Shown: positions 45,458-56,407, numbered from the stretch's first letter. The stretch is DNA of 64,000 nucleotides from Sclerotinia nivalis (GCA_029531795.1 JAPEIS010000002.1:434001-498000); one strand, 5' to 3'. The notes: generated from the sequence alone by a model not told the origin. A program made the numbers and translations.

Positions 45458-45940
45458 TCAACCACCAATCACCAAATCTGCACCCCTTTCAGCCCTGCAC
45501 AATCTCAATCCCAGTAAGCCACAATGAGCCTCAAGCCTCATCATGGTGCTCATACACAAACATTGCATCCTCAAACGCATTGTCCACTTTATCACTCCTC
45601 TCCAACTTCCCAACTGCCTTTGCCTGTCCTTTGTCTTTCTTTTTGCTCGGGCTCGACAGTTCGGGGGTATCGTTTTCGATGTGTGCCTTTCTCTTTCTGC
45701 CTCGACCCCTTCTTTCTTGGGAGGCTTCTTGGGTGATGCGTCCGGGGTAGCAGGTGGTGGATTTACAATACCATGTCGTTCCTTGAGACCCTTCCAGCGA
45801 AGTCGAGTGCTCTCGATCATTGTTCTTGTAATCTCATCGGGCTCCAATTCGGGCTTGAGAAATTTCTTGAGGAGTTTGAAATCGATTTTATCGTTTTGGG
45901 AAAGGACTCCTTTCACGAGTTCTTTGTCGTTATCGTTCAT
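45458..45940 (-). CDS. Myb/SANT-like paralogue 8, frameshifted tail
   Basis: The domain is intact: MNDNDKELVKGVLSQNDKID, FKLLKKFLKPELEPDEITRT, STRLRWKGLKERHG. After KKPPKKEG the frame enters an Arg/Cys-rich sequence unlike any paralogue and stops at 45458. The frame one base away continues as a typical array tail (RGRKRKAHIENDTPELSSPS, LERSDKVDNAFEDAM) ending HHDEA at 45531. The switch falls at a four-base homopolymer (45706-45709), so it is either a sequencing indel or a recent frameshift mutation. The N-terminal half would still be made. Confidence 0.65.
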   Translation of the reverse strand: MNDNDKELVKGVLSQNDKIDFKLLKKFLKPELEPDEITRTMIESTRLRWKGLKERHGIVNPPPATPDASPKKPPKKEGVEAERERHTSKTIPPNCRARAKRKTKDRQRQLGSWRGVIKWTMRLRMQCLCMSTMMRLEAHCGLLGLRLCRAERGADLVIGG

Positions 45941-46242
45941 GGTGGACGGTAGTGAGAAGTATTGAAGTGTGGAGTTATTTGATGTGTGGCAGAATTGTTT
46001 GAATTAATTTTGATTGATATTCACAGAATTTGCACGGTGGACAAGGTATTCATATAGTGCGCAGAGTAAGGCTGGATGGAATTTCTAGATCTAATGGAAA
46101 TGGAATTACTGAGCATCGATGAAAGAAACCATGACTTTGTTTTTTCTAGTCCAACAAGTATTGCTTCATCCGTTTGCTCCATCATTCTCCCCGCTTCTCG
46201 GCTGTTACCTGGCCCACCAGAAATATCTATCACATTTTCAGG

Positions 46243-46948
46243 CTACGCTTCATCCTCATAATGATAATCCTCTTTGTCATCCTCATCCTTGATAGCCAGA
46301 TCTTCCATTATCTCAACTTCTGCGGCCATCTGCATATTTCCGTCTTCTTCTTCTTGTTCATCTTCCGCATCACTAGTCTCTTCCACAAACTTTGTAACCC
46401 TCGCTCGTCGAGACGGCAACTTGCGCGATGGCGTAACTGGTTCCTCCATCTCGATATTGACATCCATGCTTTCCTTCTCATAATCCTTTTCCTCGTCTTC
46501 CTCGTCCGTATCCATTTCCTCATCTTCTTCTCCGTCGCTCTCTTGTTTGATTGCCCGACCACGTGATTTCTTGGGACTTCCTCGTGCATTTTTCTTGGGA
46601 CTACCTCCAGCTTTCTTCGGTGACACAGATCCAATTTTCTTGCTCACTCCAATTGCCTTTCTTGCAGTGGTTGGTCCTGCACCCTTTGTAAGTTTTTGTT
46701 TGTAGCGATCCCATCTGCTGCGAGCGGCTTTGGGGTTGGCAGCGCCGATGAAAGTGGCAAGTTCTGTAAAGAGTATATGTTAGCGGAATTTGATGCTGTG
46801 ATGATGTGATTTAAGATCAATGAAATACAAACACTCAGATTATTTGGGAATGAAGAAGTAAATGAGAATGCTTACTATCGTAATCAATGCGCGCGATTTC
46901 GAACTGACTCAGGACACCCATGAGGAGCTTCTCTTCCGGGGTTGACAT
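46243..46948 (-). CDS. Myb/SANT-like paralogue 9 of the array
   Basis: Exon 1 (46876-46948) starts MSTPEEKLLMGVLSQFEIAR. A 112-nt intron (gtaagc...tttacag) splits the domain before KLATFIGAANPKAARSRWDR, YKQKLTKG in exon 2 (46243-46763). 197 residues. The linker has repeated SPKKxxGSPKK motifs (SPKKAGGSPKKNARGSPKKS), which look like minor-groove or CDK-type motifs. The tail is the longest acidic one in the array and ends DYHYEDEA. Confidence 0.75.
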
Positions 46949-47481
46949 TTTGAAAGTAATAAGGTTGGGTAAAGATTGGGAATTCGTCTGCGATTTGTTG
47001 TTCTCGGTGCGTTGAAAATTATATTTGATAGACAGAAATTATTTTTCAAAGATTAAATCCAGCATTTGACTTTGCAGTTGAGAATCCGCACCTAAGAAAT
47101 GAGGGACTCGGCGAAGGGAATCAAGCTCTTTATAGTTCTACCTTGTTGATTCTCGAAAGAGACTAGACAAAATTCGAATAATTTCTTTTGTAGACACCCA
47201 TGCACAAGTACATATTTCTCGGGAAGAAATGCAGACTCTGATTGCATTTCATAGGTGTGCACAAATTCTCCATGAAGTTATGTTCTGGCACAAGGTTCAT
47301 TCGTTGCCCAGAATCATACATCGACTATGCAGCAAAGAAATCCACAATACCAGCCTCGATAATGAAAACCTTGCGAGTAAACTGTCCCATCCATGCATTC
47401 TGAAATCTGAAATCAAGTCAATCTCAAATAAAACCTCCAGTACATGATGTTCCGCCCAGGCCCGATGTGCATCTAAGTTCC

Positions 47482-48306
47482 TCAAACCTCATCATCACTG
47501 TTCTTCCCCAGTTTCATACCTCTCTTTTTCTTAGCGACCCTCGTGTAATCGATATCCTCAAACCCAGAACCAGATCTCTCTTCCTGATCTTGACCATCAA
47601 GGCTCTCCTCCTCAGTGTCATCATCACTCCACTTCTGCTCGTATTTAATAACTTCCGTCGCACTCCTCTTCGGAAGTCTCCTCGCCGGCAACTTCATTAT
47701 CCTCACTTCCTGTTCCTCGTCAGTCAAACCCTCATCATCCATCTTTCTCTTGCCACCTTTCTTAGGCGTCTCTACCCCGCTTTCCTCCCTTGAAATCTCG
47801 TACTTCAGTGGCGAGCCTGCTAGTTTCGTTCTAGCAACTTTGGTGTTCGCTTCTACCTTCACAGGACTGCTGGCGTCTCCGTCACTCTCCTCTTTGTCCT
47901 TCTTTCCGTCATCCTTGCTATCATCTTTGCCTTTGCCCTTCTTATTCTTGATTTCAAAGCTCTCCAAAAACCTCCTCCACCTATGTCTCGCTGCATTCTG
48001 GCCATTAACCCCCATATCTTTAGCCAAGCGTGTGAAATCGATTCTGCCAACTGTGATTTGGTTGAAAAGAGCGCTCATAACGAGGTTATTGTTATCGATT
48101 TCAGCAGGCCCAGCGGGTGTGCCGGGAGCTTTGGCAATACTTTCCTTGAATCGTTTCCAGCGATGTCGGGCGGCATTCTCACCGTTGACTGGAATGTCTT
48201 TGGCCAACTGTTTGAAATTGATTGTGCCTTGACCGCCTACATCGATTTGTTTGAAGAGGGCTCTGAGAACGAGGTTGTTGTTTTCGGTTTCTGCGGAGGT
48301 GGGCAT
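47482..48306 (-). CDS. Myb/SANT-like paralogue 10, two near-identical tandem domains
   Basis: A single exon of 274 residues. Domain 1 (6-58): NNNLVLRALFKQIDVGGQGT, NFKQLAKDIPVNGENAARHR, WKRFKES. Domain 2 (70-117): NNNLVMSALFNQITVGRIDF, TRLAKDMGVNGQNAARHRWR, RFLES. The two copies share NGxNAARHRWxRF and so duplicated recently, unlike the two domains of paralogue 4. Lys/Asp linker (KGKGKDDSKDDGKKDK), acidic tail, end KLGKNSDDEV. Confidence 0.8.
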   Translation of the reverse strand: MPTSAETENNNLVLRALFKQIDVGGQGTINFKQLAKDIPVNGENAARHRWKRFKESIAKAPGTPAGPAEIDNNNLVMSALFNQITVGRIDFTRLAKDMGVNGQNAARHRWRRFLESFEIKNKKGKGKDDSKDDGKKDKEESDGDASSPVKVEANTKVARTKLAGSPLKYEISREESGVETPKKGGKRKMDDEGLTDEEQEVRIMKLPARRLPKRSATEVIKYEQKWSDDDTEEESLDGQDQEERSGSGFEDIDYTRVAKKKRGMKLGKNSDDEV

Positions 48307-48787
48307 GATTGCTGCGTGCTTGAACTGATCGAATGGAGTGTGAGAAACTTCGAGTGGATTATCTTTGGTTAGGACGGGTATCGTAAAACTCTCCTGTGAA
48401 GATGAGTGTTGTAAAGATAAGGAGTAGTTTCCGATTTATGGTTGATACGTCACAATCACCTACAATCAGAACCGTCTTGAGCCAAAAGTGAAGGTTTTTT
48501 AACTTTCCCTGGCCATCTGACCAAACGCACTTATGCAATCTTCCTTTTTCAATAACAACCCCTCGATTATTCTCGCGAAAAAAAAAACTTCAAACAATCA
48601 AACAATCAAAAAAAGTGATGAAAATGTAGTCTCCGCATATAAGGATACGTGCATGCATAAACCACAAAATTCTATCACATTTGGGACAATGAGCTTACAG
48701 ATTTTTGTTCTTTGCGCCTGACGCCATGTAATGTATTGATTATTAGACCCAAACCCATTGCTCCAGAATGTTAGAAATCACGCAAAT

Positions 48788-49339
48788 CTAATCATCCTCA
48801 TCATCGTCATCCACATCTTCTTCGATTCCTTTCTCCTTAGCCACGGCATCAGCTGCAACCTCAGCCCTCACAGCATCCCAAGTAACCTTGATCTTGCCAC
48901 TCTTTCCCTTTGCCGTGATAGCCTTGTTCTTAACAGGAGCTTTGCGACTGCCCTTCTTGGCTGCAGCCTTTCCGTTCCCAGTCTCTTTAGCTACAGCTTT
49001 TCCACCGCCAGCCTCCTTGGCAACGACCTTTCCGCCGCTGGTCTTGGCTGTAGTGATTTTCTGATCATCGCTATCGCCTTCGTCTTCACTTTCAAACTCA
49101 TCTGGATTATCTGTGCCAGCCTCCTCCGCCTCGTCAGCGTCACCCTCCTTGCGCATCTTGATGTTCAAACGGGACCACCACTTATTAACAGCGGCTAGTT
49201 TCAAACCACCCAGCTGTATTCCGATAGCTTCCCAGTCGACCATCCTGCTAATTTCCTTTCTTGAAACCTGCTCGATGATGGCCCGGATCAATTCGGTATC
49301 GGCGCGAGTGAACTTGGATGCTTTAGATGGTTCCGACAT
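48788..49339 (-). CDS. Myb/SANT-like paralogue 11 of the array
   Basis: The start at 49339 (MSEPSKASKFTRADTELIRA) is chosen because the upstream in-frame sequence to 49507 is Ser/Pro/Thr-rich and leader-like. 183 residues. Domain: DTELIRAIIEQVSRKEISRM, VDWEAIGIQLGG, LAAVNKWWSRLNIKMRK. The linker has four GGKxxAKE-type repeats (SGGKVVAKEAGGGKAVAKET) and the end is acidic (GIEEDVDDDDEDD). Confidence 0.75.
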   Translation of the reverse strand: MSEPSKASKFTRADTELIRAIIEQVSRKEISRMVDWEAIGIQLGGLKLAAVNKWWSRLNIKMRKEGDADEAEEAGTDNPDEFESEDEGDSDDQKITTAKTSGGKVVAKEAGGGKAVAKETGNGKAAAKKGSRKAPVKNKAITAKGKSGKIKVTWDAVRAEVAADAVAKEKGIEEDVDDDDEDD

Positions 49340-50190
49340 TTTTTTTTCTTTGGGTGATTTTGTGGTAATTGAGTGAAGGGCTGAGGATTGTAAGGCTGCA
49401 TGGCTTGAAAGGTCGGAAAGCTGCTTTGGTATTTGTGGTGTATCTGAGGATACTTTGGGGGGACATGTGATAAATAGTGCATGAGATCTTTTGAAAAAGA
49501 ATGGCACTAATGTTTGGCATGCAGGAATTGAGATTTTGCGTAGATCATTCCGTCCATAGATCGAACCTCCATGGACACTTGAGACCTGAGAATGCGAAAT
49601 TGTATCGATTGAGTGTAATGCGAGTTGAATGATAAGTGAAGGAGTTACAGCTTAGGTGTAGCACAGCATCGCTGCGGCGGGAGCGATTACTTCTCTGCGC
49701 GAACTTGATCGAAATTCTGTTGATTTCTTTCTTAGAAGACCCAGAAACAGGCATGGATGCCCAAAGAGAGTAAAGTCGCATATAGATGTATCGATAAAAA
49801 TAAGCTCTTTTGATATCTGCTGGTCCTCATACAGATGACATCTAATTGGGTAAATCGAAACTGCATCCTTGATGCAGGTGGTAGATACTAGTCTTGCCGT
49901 GCAGGTTCAGGTAGAGCTAGGCAGCCTACTTTTCCCCAAAAAGAAAGTGGCTGATGAGTCATAGACCGCCATGAGGAGCTTGATCAGAACGCTGTAAGAA
50001 CTTTTATGTTAAATTCGAGGTGTTTCTAGTTATTAGTAACCACTTTGAACTTTCTTCATTAATGGGTAAAAGCCACAACGGAGATTTTCTGCATGCTGTC
50101 TACCAAACATCCAAAGCTAGTTCGCAACTCTACATCGTACCGCCAAGTAAAATTAAGCTCGCGTTTAATATTTTGACTTACAGCACAATC

Positions 50191-50613
50191 ATGCCTCCCA
50201 AGAAAGTAGCCCCAAAATTCGACAACGACACGCTTGTTAGGACCGCCGTTGCTAATCAAATCGATCTCGCTGATGAGTTTAAGCACATATGGAATAAACT
50301 CGATCATGATCGCCTAATTGAAGATATGGGTGTTGGCAACAGAAACGCAGCTTCTAAGAGGTTTAAGAGATGGGCAGCCGGAATCGTCAAGCCAAGTATT
50401 AAATCGCATGGAGATGTTACGGATACTACCGACACTGAGCACAAAGCCGAACCGATTAGGAAGGCTGTGAAGAAGAAGGTCTCCGGACCACCAACGAAGA
50501 GAGAGACCAAGAGAGAAGGGAGCGTCCCCGAGTCAACAAAGAAGGGTGGAGGGAAGAAAAAGGCTACTAGTGAGAGAAAGAAGAGGGGGGATGGAGGCTT
50601 GGCTGACGAGTGA
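50191..50613 (+). CDS. Myb/SANT-like paralogue 12, opposite strand, possible premature stop
   Basis: The only array member on the plus strand. ATG at 50191: MPPKKVAPKFDNDTLVRTAV. Domain: NQIDLADEFKHIWNKLDHDR, LIEDMGVGNRNAASKRFKRW. Here the Trp is displaced by Phe in the first position (KRFKRW). The linker is Lys-rich (RKAVKKKVSGPPTKRETKRE). The frame stops with TGA after LADE. The same frame then continues for 26 codons with an acidic tail (VSADIGNDTSEEESEEGSEE), just what the paralogues have, so the TGA may be a recent nonsense change. 140 residues as read. Confidence 0.7.
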   Translation: MPPKKVAPKFDNDTLVRTAVANQIDLADEFKHIWNKLDHDRLIEDMGVGNRNAASKRFKRWAAGIVKPSIKSHGDVTDTTDTEHKAEPIRKAVKKKVSGPPTKRETKREGSVPESTKKGGGKKKATSERKKRGDGGLADE

Positions 50614-51062
50614 ACAGGAAAAGCAGCAGTCTCCGCTGACATTGGCAACGACACTTCCGAAGAAGAATCCGAGGAAGGATCCGAGGAAAGTTATTAAGGT
50701 TGAGAAACAGTCAAGCGCATGGACGATGAAACGTAGGCGGACGAGTTGGACAATCGTGGAAATTATCGGGGTTTCGATCCATAGTCATGTTGTGAATGCG
50801 GAAAGGAAGGAGCAGGATGATTGAGGGAAGTGGATGCATGTTGCGCTTGGATGAAATTGGATTTAGGAAACAGTTTTGGGATTGAGTTTACATCTGGATC
50901 TCGGTGTGAGTGATGGGATCAGTCTGGCATCAAATGAGATGTTTCACATAATTTTATGCTAGTACCACATCCTAGAAGCTGGATTTGCATTTTGTGATCG
51001 GGGATTGATGACCTACCACTGCCATCAATGCCATGGACTTAGGGCAAAATAATTTCTTGATA

Positions 51063-51293
51063 TTAAAGACAATGCTTCGTTGTGAACTTTACGAATGTAT
51101 CGAAGGCTAGCTCGCGTTCGCGGTGTCTGATTTTCCTTGTATGAGAACGGAAATAAATACGAGACTTGACACCGTTAATGGTCGCAAGTATGCCGCGGAT
51201 GAGGCTTGCATTGGTGCCACTATCTGGCGCATAACGTACTACTCCAACTAGAAGTATAATGGTAATGAGAGCGACAATATCATCCCTGACCAC
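51063..51293 (-). pseudogene. Decayed Myb/SANT-like paralogue
   Basis: The frame contains LLVGVVRYAPDSGT and, 28 residues long like the paralogue 6 counterpart, NASLIRGILATINGVKSR...HTRKIR. Compare LLVGVLSQYAPDNKT and NHSELAKTLGF...LTRKIR in paralogue 6. The helix-3 Trp and the acidic tail are gone. Short and weakly matching, so the call rests on the shared block order and the adjacent position. Confidence 0.4.
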
Positions 51294-52982
51294 TTAGCTA
51301 TTCACACCACAACCACAGGAGCGGCTTGTTGATATGTTGCTTCTAACTGAGTATTGAAAGACCTGTACAACGAGAGTTCAAGGGCCGTTCATTTAGGGAC
51401 CGAATAGTTAATATTGCTCCACGAATTCCTCTTTAAAATCAGTGCTCCGAGAAGGTCCAGCACCTGAAGTTATCTTTTAGGATTTCGGAAACACTTTGGT
51501 GCACAGAGACTTTACATCAAAGTCGGCTTCCACGATACGAAGCCACAAATCTTCAGACTTCTTGAGTTGAAGTGCCATTACCCTGTATCTCTGCATGGCG
51601 AGGTACATGCTTGAGGAAAACATGGAGCCAGGTCTGACTGCTTTATGATTTGGACCGACCATCATGAATAGCTATGAATATAAATCACTGGATCGAGTTT
51701 AGAATATCCCATGCTCTCTTTAGTCAAGGTGATGGAGAGATAACTACCAGTTTCAACAAAGACTGTGTATTGGGTCGAGGCTGTTTAGAGGTTGATTCTG
51801 CAAGATAAAACTTGGTGCACGGACCATTGTTACTGAAATTCTCGACAAACATTCATGATGCAGCGACCAATCAACCATGATGACCCTGCTGAGTCGAAAG
51901 AGAGGGTGGGAGGAATGTTGCACGAATCGCATTTGAGTGCTCTATAGGGCTCTCTTGGAGGATTGCATACAACTACGCACCTTCTTCCGTCAAGTCCCCG
52001 GAGAACATCTACAAAGTCTCCGCAATTCCACAAGTTCACTCCTATTCCATCACAGTAGCAGGTACTTCTAGCCTAGGAGTATACGCGCATCCAAATTATG
52101 GACCGAAATAGCGCAACTCAATGTCAATCGGAATACTGGTCGAAATGCAGCTGCAACGAGTGGCATAATCCATAGATGCCGAACAATTCTTTCGCTCCCA
52201 TCAACTTCGAATACCTCCATTCTGGTAATTTCGAACGATCTGCCTTCTTAGGTCTATATTATATAACTGAGGGAAGTGGGTCTAGAGGACAATGATATAT
52301 CGAGCAAAATTTGTGGCCTGAAGTCAGTCAAGGAGAATAGCGGATACCTGCCAGTCTTATCGCTTTGGCTCATGGGAAGGTGCACGTTCGGGCGTTGCGG
52401 CGCTATGGCGGTTTGACTTTGAATATGACATTCATATGATATACCTTGAGAAGATGAGGACGCCGGCAATACTGTCCATGGGAATGAATGTTTTGCCCTA
52501 TATCAGGCCCAAATTGGACATGACGAATTTGGTGCATTCATCTCAGCTCTCGTGAGATCATTGCAGTCATAGGTGAAAACGAGACTTCTATCTACAAATG
52601 CCTGCGATATACGGAGTAAGAGCTGGCATGTTAGCGCCCGGAAATCATCCAGAAAGACCTTTGAGGTGGCGTTGCACAGTATCGAGCTGCCACGTTTCCT
52701 ATGAGGAATTTTTTTTTAGGGAGATTTATTGTCTTCGTTCTCTGACCAATTTACGAGAAGTTTTAAGAATTCTTTCCTGCATGCTACCGAAAAATATGTT
52801 ATACTGCGGCATTTTACCATTCTGATGCACGCACATGAACAGCAAGCGCTGCGCTGCAAAAGCATGTCTTCAAGGGTCAAGAATCATGAATGTTGAATTT
52901 TTTTCCATATAAAAAACCTTAATTTATCCTGTTATTTGATTCAAAGGCGACGAGGATACGGAAGTTGACATATTCATCGGAC
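51294..52982. other. Intergenic, no supported gene
   Basis: Only short frames (up to 75 codons) without features. There is no trace of further array copies that I can see. Confidence 0.4.
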
Positions 52983-53203
52983 ATGACCATCGGGAAGCGC
53001 GGAAGGAAATATCCCGCTGCCAACAGCACAAAGTAAGTCCAGCAATCTTACGATTCGATGACAGAGAGCTAAGCTATTCTAATAGTGAAATAGTAATTAA
53101 TCATCAATGGTATGATATTATGTCGAAATCTACGTATCTAGATAACCTCGGTAAAAGCTACGGAGGAAAGCTGCCTAATGCCTCTGTTCGGGTATCTAGT
53201 TAA
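52983..53203 (+). CDS. Possible small two-exon protein
   Basis: ATG at 52983 starts MTIGKRGRKYPAANST. A 53-nt GT-AG intron (53033-53085, gtaagt...tctaatag) joins in phase to NEIVINHQWYDIMSKSTYLD, NLGKSYGGKLPNASVRVSS, stop at 53203; 55 residues. Both splice sites are strong for this genome and the frame closes, but there is no known domain and the size makes chance possible. Confidence 0.3.
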
Positions 53204-53958
53204 AAGCCCTGTGGAATCGCAAGCCCTGGAGGTATCACGGTTAATATGAGTATTGTCTGAAATAGGGGTCGGGCACTAGCTAATTACAGATTGCGGAAGA
53301 CACAAGTCCGCTTTATCGTGCCGGCTAATTCTTGCGGTTCATTCCCCACGATCTGGTGACAATTGAATATAAACAAATTGCTTCTGATATAGTTTTGTTC
53401 CTTGGATGCCGATTGGCGGGTTTTACCCCAGATTTACGAAATCCGTGCATGTGCTTTGCGGCTGTCGTACCGACAAGCCTGTGAAACCCCATAAATTCTT
53501 TATTCACTACTACGTACATTGTGGAGATCCACCCACCCAGCTCCATCAGTCAAATCAGTGGCATGAGAGGAAAGAGCAAGACTTATATTGAACTTCTATC
53601 ATTTTATGCACTACTATTCTTGTACTTGCAGGGATATTCTTCCGTCTGCAGAAAGGTTGCCAGTATGGCTCCATTTATTAGAGATTTTCTTCACAAGTAT
53701 TGCTCAATACGGAAGGATTGATGTTTTTCCTTCAGTCATAATCTTTCTCCACATTCGAATGCATCACAATCTTCATTCCCGGGCCGCCGGGTTTTCATTG
53801 CTGCCCTTTGCATGTCTATTTTTGCATACAGTGGGATGAAAGTCAAACTTTCACCGCGTTTCGTTCTCTACATAAATCATGACACTGCCCTTCTTCTCAG
53901 CTTGGCTTGTATCATTCCATTGTACTTCCATTCATAGGTTTGGCCAGATATTTCCAGA
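53204..53958. other. Promoter region of the mannanase gene, no other gene seen
   Basis: Short frames only. The 100 bases before 53959 are pyrimidine-rich with a cttccattcatag-type leader. Confidence 0.4.
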
Positions 53959-55427
53959 ATGAAGGTATCAGTTGCACTTATCACGTCGTGTGCGGTTGCT
54001 CTTGTGAGAGGCCAAGCGGCCGGTTATTCACAGTGTAAGTAAGAATCTTTGATACTGTTGTACATCTGCTGATAATTTATAGGTGGAGGACAGGGTTGGA
54101 CAGGAGCAACAACTTGCGTGTCGGGATTCACATGCACCTATTCAAATGTGTACTACTCACAATGCGTGCCAGGCTCAGGTTAGCTGTTTCCTGGAGGTAT
54201 TCTTTGGCATCTACTAACGTGGCATTCAGGAGCCACAACTCTAACAACAAGCACTAAGGCTGCTTCTACGTCAACAACCAAGCCAGGCACTTCGACTGCA
54301 AGCACAGCCAGCGCCCCTGCGAGTACGGCTACAACCATAACTAGTTATGCTAAAGCTGCAGGCACTGTATTTCAAATCAATGGAAAGAAGACATACTTTG
54401 CAGGAACCAATTGTTACTGGTGTGGTTTCTTGACCAACAATGCAGATGTTGACCTGGTTATGTCTCATCTTGCTGCTGTAAGTGCATTGATAGCCTGTTA
54501 TTAACACTGTCTAACATGTTATAGTCTGGACTTAAAGTGCTTCGAGTCTGGGGCTTCAATGACGTCACAACAACACAAGGTTCTGGTAGCGTTTGGTATC
54601 AATCTTTCATTCAAGGGCAATCACCAGTAATTAACACTGGTGCCAATGGTCTCCAGCGACTCGACTACGTAGTACAATCGGCTCAAGCTCATGGAATCAG
54701 TCTCATCATCAACTTTGTCAACAATTGGACCGATTACGGAGGAATGCAAGCATATGCTACATACTTTGGCATCTCCTTGACAGATTGGTACACCAACGCA
54801 GCAGCTCAAGCGCAATACAAAGCATACATTGCTGCAGTAGTAGCTCGTTATAAGACAAACACCGCAGTCTTCGCTTGGGAGCTTGCCAATGAACCTAGAT
54901 GTACTGGATGTGCTACTTCAGTCATCACAAACTGGGCAACAAACATATCTCAATATATCAAATCTCTCGACCCTAACCATATGGTGACAGTGGGAGACGA
55001 AGGATTCGGTCTCACCGTAGCAAACGATACCTCCTACCCATTCACCTCAGGCCCTGGAACATGGTTCACCGATCTCCTTGCCATTCCTACCATTGATTTC
55101 GCTACCATCCATCTTTATCCAGGCTCATGGGGAGAGGTTGATTCTTGGGGATCTTCTTGGATCTCTAGTCATGCTAATGTCACTTCCCTTGCTGGCAAAC
55201 CACTCGTTTTGGAAGAATATGGTACCGACACTCATCTCAATGAATTAGCATGGCAAGGAACTGCTCTTGATACCGACACTGCTGGATCTATGTACTGGCA
55301 ATATGGAGATACTCTTTCAACAGGAAAGACTTCGGACGATGGAAACACGATTTACTATGGAACAGACGAGTACACAACTTTGGTACTCAACAATGCCGCT
55401 GCTATGAACGCAAAAGCCGTTCCATAA
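53959..55427 (+). CDS. Secreted mannan endo-1,4-beta-mannosidase, CBM1 + GH5
   Basis: Four exons (53959-54034, 54083-54178, 54230-54477, 54525-55427), 440 residues. Signal peptide [21 protein letters not shown] fungal cellulose-binding module CBM1 follows ([30 protein letters not shown]), then a Ser/Thr linker (residues 60-90) and a GH5 catalytic domain from [20 protein letters not shown]. The acid/base Glu lies in [11 protein letters not shown] (about residue 263), the nucleophile in LVLEEYGT (about 371), and HLYPG is also typical. It cleaves internal beta-1,4-mannan bonds in plant cell wall mannans and galactomannans. This is typical of plant-degrading fungi. Confidence 0.95.
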
Positions 55428-55783
55428 GAAAGAGGTGCAATCTTAGGTGGTGTTGACGAAAGGAAAGGAAGAGGTGACTGTATATAGCATTCTTAGTTGT
55501 AAATAAATATCATATACTGTCATTCTCAGCCCACCACTTCATATTAAAACCTTCTTTCAACAATGGTGCCTGTACGGACTCATGGAGAGACGTAAATTCC
55601 AACACAACGAATCCCCGTAATACATCTTGTAAATGTTGAAAGTTGTTTGAATCATGGAATAGATATCGAACAGCGAGATTATATAATTACAATGGAATCA
55701 CCTGAAAGACACGTGAATTGTGATTTTTGTAAGTTGGAGGGCGTCGTACGGGTCCTCTCATAACCATACAACACGGTGTGTTT
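55428..55783. other. 3' flank between convergent genes
   Basis: No frame of note; the mannanase and the GNAT gene end towards each other here. Confidence 0.5.
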
Positions 55784-56407
55784 TTACGCCATCTGCCCCC
55801 TCCCAGTCCTAACCATCATACACTCCACAAAATGTCCCTCATCCACCACAGGAATCACCAATCTCCCCCTCTCCTCAAAACCAAAATACTCATATAGCCC
55901 CTTCCCCACCGGACTAGCCTCCAAATACGTCTCCACGCCCTCCGCATCCGCCCTCTCCAATCCCCACCTGATCAATTTTCCCGCTGCCCCTTTACGCTGC
56001 CATTCCGGCTTCGTAGCTATGAGTTCTAAATACCAATGTTTCCTCTCTTTCATAATTTCTCTGCGTCTCTCAATCAGTGTTCCGAAAAAATGGTTTGCAA
56101 GTTCCACGTCACAGCCTTGAGGCCATTGGGGTAAATCATTCTTCGTGGCTACTGGGGCGGTGGTATCGTTCCATTTTGCGTAGGAGATTATTTCTTGGGT
56201 TGGAGAGAAAGTATCGTATATGCAGAGGAAATGGGATGAGGGGTCTTGGATTTCGGCGAGGATGGAGTTGTGCCACCATGTCCAGGTAGCGGGTGAGGAG
56301 CGTGGGAAACAAACGAGAGAAATCTCGTCATTGCTGAAGGCGGACAAGTAAATGTCTGTTAGGTCTTTTGCGTCGGCGGGAGTTGCGGGACGGAGTTCGA
56401 ATTTCAT
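55784..56407 (-). CDS. GNAT-family N-acetyltransferase
   Basis: A single exon of 207 residues. MKFELRPATPADAKDLTDIY is the typical beta1-alpha1 start. WYLELIATKPEWQRKGAAGK contains the acetyl-CoA-binding Q/R-x-x-G-x-G/A loop (RKGAAG). ADAEGVETYLEASPVGKGLY and YEYFGFEERGRL are the usual strand 5 and C-terminal helix motif. It probably transfers acetyl from acetyl-CoA to an amine; the substrate cannot be told from sequence. It is convergent with the mannanase, with no sign of shared function. Confidence 0.85.
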   Translation of the reverse strand: MKFELRPATPADAKDLTDIYLSAFSNDEISLVCFPRSSPATWTWWHNSILAEIQDPSSHFLCIYDTFSPTQEIISYAKWNDTTAPVATKNDLPQWPQGCDVELANHFFGTLIERRREIMKERKHWYLELIATKPEWQRKGAAGKLIRWGLERADAEGVETYLEASPVGKGLYEYFGFEERGRLVIPVVDEGHFVECMMVRTGRGQMA

